NCBI GenBank assembly: GCA_000436075.1 | Contig: FR884628.1 | Location: 2,587 to 8,410 of the forward strand | Length of the DNA: 5,824 nt | From: Eggerthella sp. CAG:209 | GTDB taxonomy: Bacteria > Actinomycetota > Coriobacteriia > Coriobacteriales > Eggerthellaceae | Direction of reading: 5' to 3' | Shown here: positions 4,328 to 5,824 of the stretch, in pieces | Numbering within the stretch: position 1 is the first letter of the stretch | How the letters are laid out: every line of letters begins with the position of its first letter | Program-made: the position numbers and the translations under genes | The notes under the pieces: generated by a model | Seen by the model: the letters and a program-made list of their open reading frames with translations, nothing else | What the model was told of the DNA's origin: nothing | The model's database searches: none

Positions 4328-5824
4328 CTATAGATTGTTTAGGATGGCCCGCCTTAATTCGTATCGTCGGCACAGTTTGGGAAATGCCAGGAGCCCGAAG
4401 GTGGTTGCTAGGGCTAAAACGACAAGGAGGGGTACGGGGGCGGAACCATCATTGGTTTTCGGCAATTTGGCAGCAACGGATTCCGCTGCCGTTTCGACTG
4501 GGTTGGTTGATTGGACAACCGAGTCTCTGTCTTCGTCATGAAGCTCTAAATTGCGGTGGGTGTCGATATTTGCGACATTCCACAGGTCAACCGCATCGCC
4601 CGATAGCGTTTCCTCTGTTGCTTGCATGTGCAGGATGGCGGGAGCGTAAGCAATCATGCTGTCTTCTTCGCTGCGCGTTGGTCCCGCTGCTTCCTTCAAG
4701 TTGAATGAAGCTCGGTTCGCTGTCAGGTCGGAAAGGTCAACATTCTCATAGCGTTCGGGGCGCTCCCATTCCTTGGCATCTTGGGTATTGGTGCCAAAGC
4801 CCTCTTCGACTCTGCCGTGTTCGAAGGCTACGGCAATGATGAACTCTCCCTGTTCGAGCGAAAGATCGTTCACGGCAAGCTCTTGCGATCCTAGGGTCGA
4901 AATGTCTTGTTTCCAAATGCGCCAGCCACTGAAGTCGTGGATGCGTTTGTTGGTTGGATTGTCGGGGTTGTAGGGGTTCCTGGCGCAGGCATTTGGTTGT
5001 TCGTCACTGGTGCTGCTTGCCTCGGTGTTGGCTTCGCCGATACTGACGGGCTTGCTTTTGCTCTGCTTTGGAGCGCTATTGCCGTTGGTCTTGCCCGTTT
5101 TGCCATCTTCTTCGCTTGCTGCTTTCTCCTGTTCTTTTTCCTGGTCGAAGTTGGTTCGATACCACACGTTCATCGTGCCGTCGTAGTCTTCGAAGCTCAC
5201 GGGTGTGGCGATGCCGGTAAGGTGGGCATAGCCGTCTTCTGCGCAGGTGATGGTATCGGTCATGGTGAATTCGTCCGCCCAAGTGCTAGAGGTGGAACGA
5301 TAGTCGATTGAGTAATCGAACGATCCTGCTTCGTTGAGGAGAGTTTCGCGCTTGTCGACTTCGCCTGAAATGGCAAGGGGGATGGTGTCGTTGTCAACGG
5401 TGCCCAGATCGAGCGTGGTATTGTCTCTGCTGATGGTTATTGTGAAGTGCGCCAGTACGGTGCCTTCATTTTCCTTACAAGGAAGTTCTTCTATTTCGTA
5501 AGTGTCGTAGGGAAGGGCGCCAAGGTCGTCGTTGACCTTTGCTGCTCCGCCGTGCGAATCGCGCTCGAACCAGATGCCATCTTTTGCCGAGGTGCCAGCG
5601 TTGGTGTTGCGGGAATGAGGTACCCACGAAGACGCGGTGTTGGCCATGCCGTTTTCATCGGTTACCAGCACATGTTCTTCTCCTGTGGTGTGTGAAGTGA
5701 TGCGGAATGGCACATTCGCCAGGTGCTCCATGGTGCCGCTTTTCGCTTTCGTGAAGGCCAGGTCACCTCGAATTACCTGCTCTTCAAAGGAAAGGGGAGT
5801 CCAAGCGCTGATGTGCTCTTCTGT
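4328..5824 (-). CDS. C-terminal part of a large sortase-anchored, Cna-B/SpaA-like surface protein with LPKTN sorting motif
   Basis: The last 498 residues of a surface protein; the frame is open at base 5824, so the N terminus and signal peptide are outside. Numbering is from the first residue in the window. Residues about 18-147 form a Cna-B/SpaA-like domain (VIRGDLAFTKAK, NVPFRITSHTTGE, VTDENG, GALPYDTYEIEEL). Lys26, Glu113 and Asn145 are plausible isopeptide residues by analogy with this fold. A second beta-rich region begins at 152 (ISGEVDKRET, WADEFTMTDTI). It is interrupted by a hydrophilic, Lys/Glu/Ser-rich linker (about 226-290) and resumes with FSGWRIWKQDIS, LEQGEFIIAVAFEHGRVEEG and ILHMQATEETLSGDAVDLWN (to about 440). 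The end is a wall-sorting signal: LPKTN (454-458, bases 4451-4465), a hydrophobic span (about 463-481) and a basic tail (KLCRRYELRR). It probably serves as an adhesin or pilus-like stalk on the cell wall. No sortase gene is in the window. The gene converges on a shared terminator. Confidence 0.88.
   Translation of the reverse strand, partial: TEEHISAWTPLSFEEQVIRGDLAFTKAKSGTMEHLANVPFRITSHTTGEEHVLVTDENGMANTASSWVPHSRNTNAGTSAKDGIWFERDSHGGAAKVNDDLGALPYDTYEIEELPCKENEGTVLAHFTITISRDNTTLDLGTVDNDTIPLAISGEVDKRETLLNEAGSFDYSIDYRSTSSTWADEFTMTDTITCAEDGYAHLTGIATPVSFEDYDGTMNVWYRTNFDQEKEQEKAASEEDGKTGKTNGNSAPKQSKSKPVSIGEANTEASSTSDEQPNACARNPYNPDNPTNKRIHDFSGWRIWKQDISTLGSQELAVNDLSLEQGEFIIAVAFEHGRVEEGFGTNTQDAKEWERPERYENVDLSDLTANRASFNLKEAAGPTRSEEDSMIAYAPAILHMQATEETLSGDAVDLWNVANIDTHRNLELHDEDRDSVVQSTNPVETAAESVAAKLPKTNDGSAPVPLLVVLALATTFGLLAFPKLCRRYELRRAILNNL

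Noticed and set aside
4222..4328. A possible small RNA gene between the converging genes
   Set aside because: The only structure is the terminator hairpin with T-tracts on both sides, which two converging transcripts fully explain.

Overview
The window looks like a chromosomal segment from a Gram-positive anaerobe, most likely a coriobacterium (Eggerthellaceae or a relative). Two things support this: an LPxTG-type surface protein with the repeat style common in that group, and a 2-hydroxyacyl-CoA dehydratase-type activase operon of the kind found in strict anaerobes. The placement rests on recalled family resemblance, not on a search. No rRNA, tRNA, CRISPR array, transposase or phage gene was seen.

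Layout, left to right. Positions 1-391 (minus strand) hold the first 130 residues of a MarR-family regulator whose 3' end lies outside the window. Positions 392-544 are a non-coding, partly very AT-rich stretch with a strong terminator-like hairpin, two palindromic candidate operators, a TATAAT box and a stem-loop that runs into the end of the next gene. Positions 545-3766 (minus strand) are a tight three-gene operon read in the order 3766 to 545: a DUF2229/COG3580-type protein, a COG3581-type 2-hydroxyacyl-CoA dehydratase-like protein, and a BadF/HgdC-type ATPase activase. The genes overlap by 8 nt and 1 nt. A divergent intergenic region (3767-3925) separates this operon from a small plus-strand gene of unknown function (3926-4222). 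That gene ends at a bidirectional terminator hairpin (4256-4294). The hairpin also serves the converging minus-strand gene (4328 to beyond 5824), which is the C-terminal 498 residues of a large sortase-anchored, Cna-B/SpaA-like surface protein with an LPKTN sorting motif. No stretch above 300 bases lacks a gene.

How the genes may work together. In the characterised enzymes of this superfamily, a homodimeric [4Fe-4S] ATPase injects one low-potential electron, driven by ATP hydrolysis, into a two-subunit Fe-S dehydratase or reductase. Here the activase keeps both bridging cysteines, and each of the two partner proteins has three well-placed cysteines. The operon could therefore encode a complete, self-contained ATP-driven electron-injection system. 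Its substrate cannot be read from the sequence: no CoA transferase, acyl-CoA dehydrogenase or transporter lies in the window. The MarR gene follows the operon on the same strand but is separated from it by a hairpin and has its own promoter-like sequence, so a regulatory link to the operon is possible but unproven.

The candidates most worth follow-up are the three-gene activase module, its cysteine-rich C-terminal tail, the orphan 98-residue protein with a basic tail, and the non-canonical sorting motif.
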